Assembly: GCF_900109225.1 (NCBI RefSeq)
Contig: NZ_FNZK01000003.1
Location: forward strand, 124,001 to 188,000
Reading direction: 5' to 3'
Length of the DNA: 64,000 bases
Source: Propionispira arboris
GTDB lineage: Bacteria > Bacillota > Negativicutes > Selenomonadales > Selenomonadaceae
Under the pieces are notes generated by a model that was not told the DNA's origin, ran no database searches, and was given only the letters and a program-made list of their open reading frames with translations. Positions 46,831 through 56,352 of this stretch are shown one piece after another (the first letter of the stretch is position 1; each line of letters begins with the position of its first letter). Both the position numbers and the translations under genes were made by a program.

Positions 46831-47696
46831 TCGTCTTGCCTCCTTGCAAATCCAATACTCATTTCCAGATCACCAATCCGTGTTTTGGCGGTGATTTTAA
46901 ACGATTTCAGCTTTGTATTTAAAATACGGATTTTATTGCCGCTTATCATCCCTGGGGGAGCAATTCGAATTTCGTTATCTTTTAATAAATCATTCAATTT
47001 TGAAATATAATTTCCCATAAGAATGTTAGCGGCTTCCTCGAAGGCATCTTGAGCCTCCTCATCCGATAAGTCTTCCTCATCACTAAGATTTAATACCAAA
47101 CGAGCAAATTCAATCATTGTTATATCCGTGGCATAGATAATCATACGACCGGAAGGATTCCCCGTTAAACCAATGATAACTCCAGTTCCGGTAACATCAA
47201 AGTCGACATCTCGCGTTTCTTCAAACATCATTTTACCCTGCAAACCGGATAATTTAAAAAGTTCGCGTTGGAAAATCTTCACCAACGGTTTGATATAAGA
47301 TTCTTCTAAAATAGTATGTAGGTTCATTTCATTTTGATAGAGCAATAATAATGTATCAATGAACTCATTAGGATCGACTGGCTTTTGCAAAAAAGAACGG
47401 ATACCAGCAGCACGCCCTTTTATCATAAGAGAAACATCTTTCATCGCACTAATCATGAGTATTTTAGCGTTGGGGTCGAGTTTTAAAATATGACGACTCG
47501 TTTCGATACCATCTCTATCTGGTAAATTCATATCCATTGTAATGATGTCGGGTTTGTGTATCTGGTATTTTTCAACAGCTTCTTCACTATCTTTTGCATA
47601 GCCGCAAACCTTAAAATTGGTTTTTTCTAGCATTTTTGTTAACATCATATAGCTAACTTTTGAATCATCAACAATTAAAACACGAACTTCTTTCAA
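46821..47696 (-). CDS. Response regulator with CheX/CheC-like domain
   Basis: Receiver domain (about 1-125) with DD at 10-11, phospho-acceptor Asp in TMDMNLPDRDG and K in LQKPVD. The C-terminal part (about 150-290) resembles a CheC/CheX phosphatase fold, with EEAANILMGNYISKLN as the E-x2-N type motif. The phosphatase domain may act on the partner CheY or on its own receiver. Upstream promoter at 47724-47753. Confidence 0.87.
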   Translation of the reverse strand: MKEVRVLIVDDSKVSYMMLTKMLEKTNFKVCGYAKDSEEAVEKYQIHKPDIITMDMNLPDRDGIETSRHILKLDPNAKILMISAMKDVSLMIKGRAAGIRSFLQKPVDPNEFIDTLLLLYQNEMNLHTILEESYIKPLVKIFQRELFKLSGLQGKMMFEETRDVDFDVTGTGVIIGLTGNPSGRMIIYATDITMIEFARLVLNLSDEEDLSDEEAQDAFEEAANILMGNYISKLNDLLKDNEIRIAPPGMISGNKIRILNTKLKSFKITAKTRIGDLEMSIGFARRQDEWM

Positions 47697-47723
47697 AACT
47701 AAGCACCTCTCTTATCCTACTGT

Positions 47724-47753
47724 TTTATAATAAAGTATTATCCCTTTTGTAAA
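47724..47753 (-). promoter_or_regulatory. Promoter of the REC-CheX / CheX pair
   Basis: On the - strand TTTACA (47753-47748), 18 bases, TATAAA (47729-47724). Confidence 0.65.
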
Positions 47754-47837
47754 GAAAAACCTGCCTATTTGCAAAAAATATTCTTATTGTTTAAAAAATT
47801 ATAGAAAAAATAGTATGATATATTCTACCATTAAGCA

Positions 47838-47880
47838 GCAAAAAGAGCGACAAGATTTATCAAATCCTATCGCTCTTTTT
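47838..47880 (-). terminator. Terminator of the cobamide operon
   Basis: On the - strand AAAAAGAGCGATAGGATTT ... AAATCTTGTCGCTCTTTTT with a small mismatch. It ends the 16-gene operon. Confidence 0.9.
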
Positions 47881-48487
47881 ATTTTTTTAAATGCTCAGTA
47901 CTATTCATGAGTTCAATGCTTCGCTCTAAACCATTGTAAGTAAGAATGTTGACCGCTGTATTATCTTGCCGAATTGACCATATGTAACGCAGAGGCATAT
48001 GTAACGCTTCAGCGAGAATTGTACGGTTTACTGCCCCATGTGCAGCAATCACAATCGTTTGATCGGGGTGATCCTCACAAATAGAAAGGACTGCCTTGGT
48101 CGCGCGTTGCTGAAGCTGAGCAAAAGATTCTCCTCCTGGTATTTGAGCTGTATCAGGATTTGCAAAAAAGTGCTGCATCATGCCGCCCCATTTTGAGTTG
48201 ATTTGATCATAGTTCAAACCTTCCCAATCACCAAAATTCACCTCACGCAATGCCGTTTTGCTTTGAACGGGTAGCTTAAATTGTGCAGCAATGCACGTAG
48301 CTGTTTTATGGGCACGTTTTAAATCACTTGAATAAATGGCATCAATTTTATCTAAAGGAAAATTTTGGGCGAGACGCTCAGCTTGCTCAATCCCCGTTTC
48401 AGATAATTCTATATCAGACTGCCCCTGGTATTTGCCTAGTGCATTCCATATCGTTTGTCCATGGCGGATTAAAATAAGTTTTGTCAA
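47879..48487 (-). CDS. cobC: Alpha-ribazole phosphatase-like histidine phosphatase
   Basis: Phosphoglycerate-mutase-type phosphatase. The phosphohistidine motif LIRHGQTIWN is at the start, then EVNFGDWEGL, PGGESF and VIAAHGAVNR with the second His. Placement as last gene of the cobamide operon points to the removal of phosphate from alpha-ribazole phosphate or adenosylcobalamin phosphate. 202 residues. Overlaps cobD by 4 bases. Confidence 0.88.
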   Translation of the reverse strand: MTKLILIRHGQTIWNALGKYQGQSDIELSETGIEQAERLAQNFPLDKIDAIYSSDLKRAHKTATCIAAQFKLPVQSKTALREVNFGDWEGLNYDQINSKWGGMMQHFFANPDTAQIPGGESFAQLQQRATKAVLSICEDHPDQTIVIAAHGAVNRTILAEALHMPLRYIWSIRQDNTAVNILTYNGLERSIELMNSTEHLKK

Positions 48488-49584
48488 AATACATCACCTT
48501 TTCTTATTATTTTTTGCAGGATATTCAGTAAAATACAATTATCCTGGTGTGTTTTTACCGCAATACGAATATACTGATTCGTAAGCCCTGGATAATTGCT
48601 GCAATCGCGAATTAAAATATGATTTTCTAACAATTTTATCTGTAAGGCAGCAGCTGTAAAATTTGTGTTTGCCAAATTAAGCAAAATAAAATTCACGCTG
48701 GGTCGATAAACTTGTAAAAATTGAATTTTACAAAGCTCTTCATAAAAAAAACTAATTTCTGTATTTAAAAATTCTTGCGTACTTTTTTTATACGAAATGT
48801 CTGCTAGTCCCGCAACTCCAGCTTTTTGTGCTAAATGATTGACATTCCATGGATCTTTCCCTAAGTCAATTTGTGCAACAAGCTTCGGATTTGTTATCGC
48901 AAAACCAAGCCGCAGACCCGGAATCGCATAAAACTTTGTCAAAGACTGTAAAACCAACAGATTATCATATTTTTGAACAAGATGACGGCAGGTATAGAGT
49001 TCTGCATCGCTGCGAAAATCAATAAAGGATTCATCAATTACCACAAAACAATTCTCTTTTTTCGCCGCAACAATACATCGTTCAAGGTCATCAACGAATA
49101 AAAGATTACCCGTTGGGTTATTCGGATTACCTAAAAAAAGAAGATCGACATCTTTTAGTTTTGCTAAAAGCAAGTTCCAATCTAACGTAAAATTCATGGC
49201 GGGACTCAAATAAAAATAAGAAATAGCCGCTCCACTGGCAATAGCAGCACGTTCATATTCACTGAAAGACGGAACTGGCAGCAACACTTTGTTTGGCTTA
49301 AGGATGTGGCTTAAAACGTAGAGAAGTTCTACAGCGCCATTTCCCAGTGTGATGGTATCAATCGCAATTTGATATTCTTTTGCAATCGCTGTTTTTAATT
49401 CCCGCCCATTGGGATCCGGGTAATGGACCAGCTGTTTAATCTGTGATTGGATTGTCCTAATTGTTGCTTCAGACATACCTAAAGGATTGATGTTTGCACT
49501 AAAATCAATAATTTGCTTCGTTTCTCCATCAGCCGCAAAATCATGAATATTGCCACCATGCTCAAATTTCTTTAAAGAATCCAT
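48484..49584 (-). CDS. cobD: Threonine-phosphate decarboxylase
   Basis: PLP enzyme (aspartate aminotransferase fold) that makes (R)-1-amino-2-propanol phosphate, the linker of the nucleotide loop. EHGGNIHDFA and DFSANINPLG are typical of CobD; the PLP Lys is in LTKFYAIPGLRLG. The ATG at 49584 has GGAGGAG upstream; a longer frame would begin at 49599. About 366 residues. Overlaps pduX by 23 bases. HisC is the nearest alternative, but the operon and start motif support CobD. Confidence 0.92.
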   Translation of the reverse strand: MDSLKKFEHGGNIHDFAADGETKQIIDFSANINPLGMSEATIRTIQSQIKQLVHYPDPNGRELKTAIAKEYQIAIDTITLGNGAVELLYVLSHILKPNKVLLPVPSFSEYERAAIASGAAISYFYLSPAMNFTLDWNLLLAKLKDVDLLFLGNPNNPTGNLLFVDDLERCIVAAKKENCFVVIDESFIDFRSDAELYTCRHLVQKYDNLLVLQSLTKFYAIPGLRLGFAITNPKLVAQIDLGKDPWNVNHLAQKAGVAGLADISYKKSTQEFLNTEISFFYEELCKIQFLQVYRPSVNFILLNLANTNFTAAALQIKLLENHILIRDCSNYPGLTNQYIRIAVKTHQDNCILLNILQKIIRKGDVF

Positions 49585-50455
49585 TCTGCTCCTCCTCAAT
49601 CAGACAGCCACCTGAGATCAAGTGGACCGTTTTTAAATAACATGCATTTGGTACCGCTTTTTGAATTTCTTCAAGAATGGCTTGCAGCGGCACGATTGTT
49701 TCTGTTTTAAATAAAAGACCGATTACAGTTCCGCTATGGGCGGTATTAACACCAATCGCCCCAAATTGTAAAGAAATTCGAATAATTTCCGACAACTGAC
49801 TTTTACATAAAATCATCTGATTTGCCAACGCGCTGATTGTGGCAGCCTGACCAATTAAGTCAACTTTGCGATTATGCAGACCTTCTAATAATAAGGCTAA
49901 GGCTTCCTTTATTTGTGGTTCATTGTGGGCATTTAGTTTTAATAAATCTTTCCGCTGATGGAAAAATAACGTATCGACTAAACCGCCCGTATCGAACATA
50001 AGAATCGAAATAGGTGGTATCCACTTAAATTGTTCATGACAAAAACCAGTGACTTGATTCATTTGGACAAGACCCTTAAAAAAAACGCCATCTGTTGGCT
50101 CAATGGATACTGCAATACTGGCAATTTCACGTTCCGTAAGTTTCTTTCCTAAAGACACAGCCGCCCCTTGACATACAGCAGCAATATCCGCACTGCTTGA
50201 GGCCATCCCTTTACTAGGAATTAAATCTGAATGCAAGGTCATTTGATACGGATATGACTTTACATGAAATTTTTGCAATACTTTCACTAAAGCGAGTTGC
50301 GATTTTTCCCCGAGCCCTATAAGCGGCCCATTCTGCTCTTCGATAAGAACCGTCGAATATTGATTGATTGGACATGTAATTAAAAAAGGTTTGCCGCTTT
50401 TTGTTCCTTGAAGCAGTTCCCCACAGGATCCGGGGACTTTTACACGTATTACCAT
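49562..50455 (-). CDS. pduX: L-threonine kinase, PduX-like
   Basis: GHMP-family kinase, 297 residues. The start VKVPGSCGELLQG and the phosphate loop PSKGMASSSADIAA mark the PduX group, which phosphorylates L-threonine for CobD. C-terminal HSGTVIGLLF is typical. Neighbour cobD uses its product. Confidence 0.9.
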   Translation of the reverse strand: MVIRVKVPGSCGELLQGTKSGKPFLITCPINQYSTVLIEEQNGPLIGLGEKSQLALVKVLQKFHVKSYPYQMTLHSDLIPSKGMASSSADIAAVCQGAAVSLGKKLTEREIASIAVSIEPTDGVFFKGLVQMNQVTGFCHEQFKWIPPISILMFDTGGLVDTLFFHQRKDLLKLNAHNEPQIKEALALLLEGLHNRKVDLIGQAATISALANQMILCKSQLSEIIRISLQFGAIGVNTAHSGTVIGLLFKTETIVPLQAILEEIQKAVPNACYLKTVHLISGGCLIEEEQNGFFKEI

Positions 50456-50467
50456 ACATATCTCCTA

Positions 50468-51229
50468 CTATAAAATCTGTACCACAAGTACAAAAATACA
50501 TAAAACTAATAATTCACTAAGTTCCGTAAGCGCCCCGTAAACATCGCCCGTTAGACCACCAAGAATTTTGGTACAATACCGACCAAATAAAATGGCAAAG
50601 ATAAAAACACCTACCATACTAATTATAGCAGAAAAACCAAAGGGAAGAATAAAAACAAATGTAAAAATAGCGGCATAAAACAGGGATTTCTTATTTGCAT
50701 AGACAGCAAAGGCTTTACCCATTCCTTCCGGACGAGCATAGGGAAACAATGTAATGCCGATTACCATTGCCATACGAGCGATAATCGGCATTACAAATAA
50801 TGCAACAATTAACTGACCACCAGACATATCCAAAAGCAGAGACCATTTCGTAAGCATAAATAACACAAAAGCCATCACTGCATTTGAGCCGACACAACTA
50901 TCTTTCATGATTTCCAGCATCCGCTCACGTTCTCGTCCCGAAAAAATACCATCCATTGTATCCATGAACCCATCACAATGCAGACCACCTGTTAATACAA
51001 CAGATAAAATCAATAACATTGAAGCTGTCAGGTGCGCTGGCAGATAGATATTAAAAATGGGTAATAAAACAAAAAAAACATAGGCGGCGGCAGCTAAAAT
51101 CAAACCTAAAACAGCACCAATCAACGGGAAAAATTTAACACTTTTGCCAAAATATTCGGCACTCCATTCGCTTTGCTGTCGAAGCTTTATTCGTGTTAAA
51201 AATTGCAAGCCAATAAAAAATGCATTCAT
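50468..51229 (-). CDS. cobS: Adenosylcobinamide-GDP ribazoletransferase (cobalamin synthase)
   Basis: Membrane enzyme (about 6 hydrophobic segments, 253 residues) that joins the lower ligand nucleotide to adenosylcobinamide-GDP. FIGLQFLTRIKL and the metal motif GGLHCDGFMDTMDG are diagnostic. The ATG at 51229 has GGAGG 9 bases upstream and overlaps the cbiB stop (ATGA). Confidence 0.96.
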   Translation of the reverse strand: MNAFFIGLQFLTRIKLRQQSEWSAEYFGKSVKFFPLIGAVLGLILAAAAYVFFVLLPIFNIYLPAHLTASMLLILSVVLTGGLHCDGFMDTMDGIFSGRERERMLEIMKDSCVGSNAVMAFVLFMLTKWSLLLDMSGGQLIVALFVMPIIARMAMVIGITLFPYARPEGMGKAFAVYANKKSLFYAAIFTFVFILPFGFSAIISMVGVFIFAILFGRYCTKILGGLTGDVYGALTELSELLVLCIFVLVVQIL

Positions 51230-52197
51230 AAAATCTGTCCTCCAATCATCCATACAACAAATGCTAAAAGAAGAAATAATATACTAACTCCATACATCAT
51301 TTGAATTGTTTTTGTTATGTGTTTCGGTTGTAATTCCTCTTGCTTATTTCCCATATAGGCACGAAAAGATGCACTGCCAAAATAATAATTCAAGCCACCC
51401 AAACGAATGTTCAGGGCACCAGCTACAGTTGCTTCACTGTAGCCTCCATTCGGGCTTGGATGTTTTTTCGCATCGCGACGCATCATATGAAATGCATTCT
51501 CCCAGTTCAGTTTTAAAAGGTAAGCAACTATAATCAATAAAATCGCCGTTATTCTGGCGGGAATAAAATTCAATACGTCATCCAGACGTGCTGCTGCACA
51601 GCCAAAATGTAAATATTTTTTATTTTTATAACCAATCATAGAATCCATGGTGTTGGCTGTCCGGTATAAAATTGCAAGTGGTAGACCACCTAATAAAAAA
51701 TAAAAAAAGGGAGAAATAATACCATCGACAATATTTTCCGCTACCGTTTCCACCGTCGCACGCGTAATATCAGATACATTTAAATTTTGTGTATCACGAC
51801 CTACGATCCAGCCAACTTTAAAGCGGGCATTTTTTAAATCATCCGCCAACAAATAATTTCGAATTTCAAGGCCAGCTTCAGCCAAACTACGCGGTGAAAT
51901 CGTAAAACTGAGTAAAAGAGCATTTATTCCCATGAGAACTAAGCTATATGGACCAAATAGAAAACCCGCAACGGTAAGTAAAAGATCACTTACCATATAA
52001 ACAATTCCTAAACTACACACAACCATTACGATACCATTATAGAATTGTTTTTTTGCGCAATGGTTGTGCTTCAGTAAAAACTTTTCTAAAAACGAAATTA
52101 AGCTGCCAATTAGAACGACTGGATGAAACTTGGAGCGTGGATCGCCAAAAATAGTATCGATAAAAAAAGCTGACCAGGCTATTAATAAGGTATTCAT
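51226..52197 (-). CDS. cbiB: Adenosylcobinamide-phosphate synthase
   Basis: Membrane protein of 323 residues that attaches aminopropanol (phosphate) to adenosylcobyric acid. DTIFGDPRSKFHPVVLIG, IVGRDTQNL and HPSPNGGYSEATVAGAL are family motifs. Overlaps cobS and cbiP by 4 bases each. Confidence 0.96.
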   Translation of the reverse strand: MNTLLIAWSAFFIDTIFGDPRSKFHPVVLIGSLISFLEKFLLKHNHCAKKQFYNGIVMVVCSLGIVYMVSDLLLTVAGFLFGPYSLVLMGINALLLSFTISPRSLAEAGLEIRNYLLADDLKNARFKVGWIVGRDTQNLNVSDITRATVETVAENIVDGIISPFFYFLLGGLPLAILYRTANTMDSMIGYKNKKYLHFGCAAARLDDVLNFIPARITAILLIIVAYLLKLNWENAFHMMRRDAKKHPSPNGGYSEATVAGALNIRLGGLNYYFGSASFRAYMGNKQEELQPKHITKTIQMMYGVSILFLLLAFVVWMIGGQIL

Positions 52198-53723
52198 TGT
52201 TTTGCCGCCATAATTTCTTTCAGTAAATCCATGTTCAAATTCTTACGTACGGTATCGGCTAAGCGATCATAGCTATCTTGCTTGGCACGGGCGGTATTGA
52301 CTATATTTTCTAAAGGAGTAAGACCTTTTCTAATACGGATGGCATTTAAAATAGAACGGCGGTATAAATCATTATCAAAAATTCCGTGAATATAACTGCC
52401 CATGACCAGACCATCAGAGCGAACATAACCATCTAAATCATGTACTTTTGTCTCAGAACGTTCTGTAATGATAAAAGGATTCGTAAAATTATCCTGAAAA
52501 AATTTAGTACGTCCCATATGGATTTCATAACCATGGAGGCCGCTTGCGACAATGGTCGTATCGAGAAATTGAAAACCAGGACACTCAGCTACGACCTGTG
52601 TAGTCAGTTTTTCCGGAATAAATGTCGTTTCAATAGGCAATAAATCAAGTCCGACAATAGAATCCAAAGTAGATTCGGTATGATGTGGATCATAAATTGC
52701 CTTTCCGAGCATTTGATAACCACCACAAATACCAATGAGTGGTGTTCCCTGCGCAATCAACATTTTTATGTTTGCTTCAATGCCACTTTGACGCAGATAT
52801 AATAAATCTTCTGTTGTATTTTTGCTGCCCGGTAAAAGGATCAAATCTGGATTTCCTAAAGCATCACCGGCTTGCACATAATAAAGTGAGACATCCGCTT
52901 CTTTTTCCAGACAGTCAAAATCGGTGAAGTTTGAAATTTTGGGCGTGCGAATAACAGCAATCTTAAGTTCACCATTTGAAGCCGTATGTATTTTCTCTTC
53001 GAGTGATACAGAGTCTTCATCATCAATTCCTAAATGATCGAGGTATGGTATAACACCCAGGACTGGTTTACCAGTTTTCTGTTCCAGAAAATCAATCGCC
53101 GGTTCTAGCAGTGTAATATCGCCGCGAAATTTATTAATGATAAGTCCTTTCACAAGGGCCCGTTCTTCTTCATCAAGTAATTCCAATGTGCCAACTAGAG
53201 ATGCCAGTGCGCCACCGCGATCAATATCAGCAATAAGTAAGACCGGTGCATTTAAAAGTTTAGCTATCCGCATGTTGACAATGTCATTGGCTTTTAGATT
53301 GACTTCAGCCGGACTGCCTGCCCCTTCAATGACAATCGTTTCATATTCTGTGCTAAGTTCTTTTAAAGCCTGCTGAACGACCGAAAATGCTTTTAAAGAA
53401 TAACCGGTATGATATTCTTTCGCTGACATATTGCCAATCGGTTTTCCCATAAGAATGACCTGCGAACAAGAGTTTCCTGTAGGCTTTAAAAGCACCGGAT
53501 TCATATTGACGATTGGTTCAAGACCAGCAGCTTCAGCTTGCGCAACTTGGGCGCGCCCCATTTCTTCGCCATTTTTTGTTACATAAGAATTTAAAGCCAT
53601 GTTTTGTGCTTTAAAAGGAACTACCTTAATGCCATCTTGATAAAAAATTCGACACAAAGCTGTCGTTAAAATACTTTTACCAACATGGGAGCTGGTCCCT
53701 TGCAGCATAATGTGATTTGTCAT
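52194..53723 (-). CDS. cbiP: Cobyric acid synthase
   Basis: Glutamine-dependent amidase for side chains b, d, e and g; 509 residues. The N-terminal ATP domain starts LQGTSSHVGKS; the glutamine amidotransferase has Cys in GICGGYQMLG and His in GSYIHGIFDN. Overlaps cobU by 4 bases. Confidence 0.97.
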   Translation of the reverse strand: MTNHIMLQGTSSHVGKSILTTALCRIFYQDGIKVVPFKAQNMALNSYVTKNGEEMGRAQVAQAEAAGLEPIVNMNPVLLKPTGNSCSQVILMGKPIGNMSAKEYHTGYSLKAFSVVQQALKELSTEYETIVIEGAGSPAEVNLKANDIVNMRIAKLLNAPVLLIADIDRGGALASLVGTLELLDEEERALVKGLIINKFRGDITLLEPAIDFLEQKTGKPVLGVIPYLDHLGIDDEDSVSLEEKIHTASNGELKIAVIRTPKISNFTDFDCLEKEADVSLYYVQAGDALGNPDLILLPGSKNTTEDLLYLRQSGIEANIKMLIAQGTPLIGICGGYQMLGKAIYDPHHTESTLDSIVGLDLLPIETTFIPEKLTTQVVAECPGFQFLDTTIVASGLHGYEIHMGRTKFFQDNFTNPFIITERSETKVHDLDGYVRSDGLVMGSYIHGIFDNDLYRRSILNAIRIRKGLTPLENIVNTARAKQDSYDRLADTVRKNLNMDLLKEIMAAKQ

Positions 53724-54289
53724 GTTCGTTCCTCCAACTTTACTGCGAGTTTTTTTATATCAACTGGAATTCCACTAACTACAAGATATACACAGTCCGC
53801 AACAGCTGCCATCATCTGGTTACTTAGACCAGCAAGGTCGCGATAAGCTCTTGCCAGCGCGTTTTCCGGTACAATCCCCATACCTACTTCATTTGTAACA
53901 AAAATCACTTGTGCTGCACTTTTTTCGCTATAATGAATGAGTTTTTCGATATGTTCCTTTACATAAGTAAACTGGTCAGCCATCTTTTGCGGGCTGTCTT
54001 TCGCGCATAAAAGGTTACTCAGATATAAGGTCAAACAATCAAATAAAATAAGATCAGCCTGCATGGAGGCTTGCTCAATTGCTTTTTCGGCATGATAAGG
54101 TGCTTCATAGGTTACCCAGTTTGCCGGACGGCGCCCACGATGCAGCTTTACCCGATATTTCATTTCCTCATCATAGATTTGTGCAGTTGCGATATATGAT
54201 ATTTTTTCGCCATGAGTCATAGCGTATTGTTCGGCAAAAGAGCTTTTTCCGCTTCTTGCACCGCCCGTTACTAAAATGATCTTTCCCAA
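53720..54289 (-). CDS. cobU: Adenosylcobinamide kinase / adenosylcobinamide-phosphate guanylyltransferase
   Basis: 189 residues. P-loop GGARSGKSSFAE at the N-terminus, HRGRRPANW with the guanylylated His, and DCLTLYLSNLL. Abuts cbiA with no gap. Confidence 0.96.
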   Translation of the reverse strand: MGKIILVTGGARSGKSSFAEQYAMTHGEKISYIATAQIYDEEMKYRVKLHRGRRPANWVTYEAPYHAEKAIEQASMQADLILFDCLTLYLSNLLCAKDSPQKMADQFTYVKEHIEKLIHYSEKSAAQVIFVTNEVGMGIVPENALARAYRDLAGLSNQMMAAVADCVYLVVSGIPVDIKKLAVKLEERT

Positions 54290-55690
54290 CTACAAAACCT
54301 CCCCATGATTTTTTACAGTTTTAAAGCCAAGACATTTTTTTATAAAACATGCCGCGGCTTTTGTATTGCCGGCAAAATGAATATGCAAATACGACCCCGT
54401 GATATTATCTTTTGCATAGCCTGATTTATAGGTCATATTATTGCGTGTTTTCGTAAATTCAAAGGCCCAGGGAAAATCCACGGCCTTGTTTTCGGGTAAT
54501 ATCATCGAAGAAAAATGAAATTCATGTCCTTGCAAGATACTGTTTTTCTCACAAATCATGGTATCTTGCAGTGCTTTTGCCTCGATATAACCAACCGTCT
54601 GTAATTTATCGTTCATTTTACAGCTTGCTGGAATAAGCCCCAGCATGGCAAACGATTTACCTGTAAAATCGATGATTTCTTTTGTCAAATACATAAAACC
54701 ACCGCATTCGGCATAAATCGGCATCCCCTGTTTCGCCGCATGAAGTAATGACTGTCGCATGGAATGGTTTGCTGATAATTGATCGGCAAAAATTTCAGGA
54801 AAGCCACCACCGAGGATTAAGCCATCCGCCAAGGGTAATTCTTTATCTTGCAGGGGGCTAAAAAAGATGATTTGTGCTCCCATGGATTCTAATACCGCCA
54901 GACTCTCTGGATAATAAAAGGAAAAGGCATCATCTTTCGCTACAGCAATTCGTAAAGAAAACGGCAATGTAACAGCATCTGCTTCGATTCCATTCAAGCG
55001 CGGCGCTTTTTTGGCAATTTCATACAAAAGTTTTACATCGACTTGTTTGGCAATGGTTTCACCAATTATTTTTACGGTGGCCACGGCATTTGTTTCGCCA
55101 ATCGGTGTCAGACCTAAATGACGTTCTGGCATTTTCATGTCTTCGTTGCGATAAATGGCACCTAGTACCGGAATGTCGAGTCGCTGCAACGCATCGGTAA
55201 TCATTCTCTTATGATTTTCAGAACCAATGCGATTTAAAATAACACCAGCAAAATCTACATCGGGATCATACAATTTAAAACCCAGCGCAATTGCTGCCGC
55301 ACTGTCGCCCATCGACTTCACATCAATAACTAAAATCACAGGTGCCTGCAGCTGTTTCGCCAGGGCCGCAGTTGAACTAATTCCCTTGCGACCACCATCA
55401 TAAAGACCCATAACGCCCTCAATAATAGCAATGTCAACTTTTCGGGCCGTTTTATAAAAAATAGAGTTTATTTTTTCTGCTGGTACAAGCCATGTATCAA
55501 GATTATGACCTGGCTTGCCGCTGGCTAGTTCATGATAACCGGGATCAATATAGTCAGGACCGATTTTATAAGATTGGACATCATAGCCAAGTTTCGCTAA
55601 AGCAAATAAAACACCGGTAACAATGGTTGTTTTGCCAGAGCCGCTTTGTGTCGCAGCAATGACAATGCGCGGGATTTTTTTCTCTGCCAT
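54290..55690 (-). CDS. cbiA: Cobyrinate a,c-diamide synthase
   Basis: Glutamine-dependent amidase of the a and c side chains; 466 residues. P-loop QSGSGKTT at residues about 14-21, GVMGLYDGG, and Cys in AECGGFMYLT of the amidotransferase. Thirteen bases after cbiC. Confidence 0.96.
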   Translation of the reverse strand: MAEKKIPRIVIAATQSGSGKTTIVTGVLFALAKLGYDVQSYKIGPDYIDPGYHELASGKPGHNLDTWLVPAEKINSIFYKTARKVDIAIIEGVMGLYDGGRKGISSTAALAKQLQAPVILVIDVKSMGDSAAAIALGFKLYDPDVDFAGVILNRIGSENHKRMITDALQRLDIPVLGAIYRNEDMKMPERHLGLTPIGETNAVATVKIIGETIAKQVDVKLLYEIAKKAPRLNGIEADAVTLPFSLRIAVAKDDAFSFYYPESLAVLESMGAQIIFFSPLQDKELPLADGLILGGGFPEIFADQLSANHSMRQSLLHAAKQGMPIYAECGGFMYLTKEIIDFTGKSFAMLGLIPASCKMNDKLQTVGYIEAKALQDTMICEKNSILQGHEFHFSSMILPENKAVDFPWAFEFTKTRNNMTYKSGYAKDNITGSYLHIHFAGNTKAAACFIKKCLGFKTVKNHGEVL

Positions 55691-55703
55691 AAAAACGCCT
55701 TCT

Positions 55704-56336
55704 TTATCGTTTGTTATCTAATACATACATAATTGCATTCACGACAGATACAGCAATTGGACTGCCGCCCTTTGTGCCAGCAACGGTAATATATGGTACC
55801 AGGGAACGTTTCATGAGCTGTTCTTTGGATTCTGCTGCCCCGACAAAACCAACGGGAATACCGATAATAACAGCTGGACGAATTGAAGTTGTTTCCATTA
55901 GATGCAGTACTTCATAAAGTGCTGTTGGTGCATTGCCAATTGCAACAATGGCACCATCGAGTTTTTCACCAAACTGACGCATTGCTGCCATAGACCGCGT
56001 AATACCTTCTGTTTTGGCAATTTTAGCAACTTCGGGACTCGCAATCAAACATTCTACCATACCGCCAAAGGAGGCCAGCTTTTTTTTATTAATACCAGTC
56101 CGAACCATTTCGACATCGGTATAAATATTGCAGCCTTTTTTCAAGGCGTTTTTTGCCATTTCAATTGCTTGTGGATGAATTCGAATAACCGAGGAATACT
56201 CTACATCTCCGGCTGCATGAATCATCCGGGAATAGACTTTGGTTGCCTCTTCATTTAAATTCAAGTTTTTTAAATAGGGAGCAATGATTTCCATACTACG
56301 TGTTTCAATCCCCATTGGGTCTGTCATAAATTCCAT
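55704..56336 (-). CDS. cbiC: Cobalt-precorrin-8 methylmutase
   Basis: Shifts the methyl group from C11 to C12; about 210 residues. RMIHAAGDVEYSS carries the catalytic His; IITAG-like PVGFVGAAESK and GTKGGSPIAVS are typical. The ATG at 56336 follows GAGGG by 8 bases and is preferred over the ATG at 56351, which has a weak site. Confidence 0.94.
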   Translation of the reverse strand: MEFMTDPMGIETRSMEIIAPYLKNLNLNEEATKVYSRMIHAAGDVEYSSVIRIHPQAIEMAKNALKKGCNIYTDVEMVRTGINKKKLASFGGMVECLIASPEVAKIAKTEGITRSMAAMRQFGEKLDGAIVAIGNAPTALYEVLHLMETTSIRPAVIIGIPVGFVGAAESKEQLMKRSLVPYITVAGTKGGSPIAVSVVNAIMYVLDNKR

Positions 56337-56352
56337 TTCATCATCCCTCATT

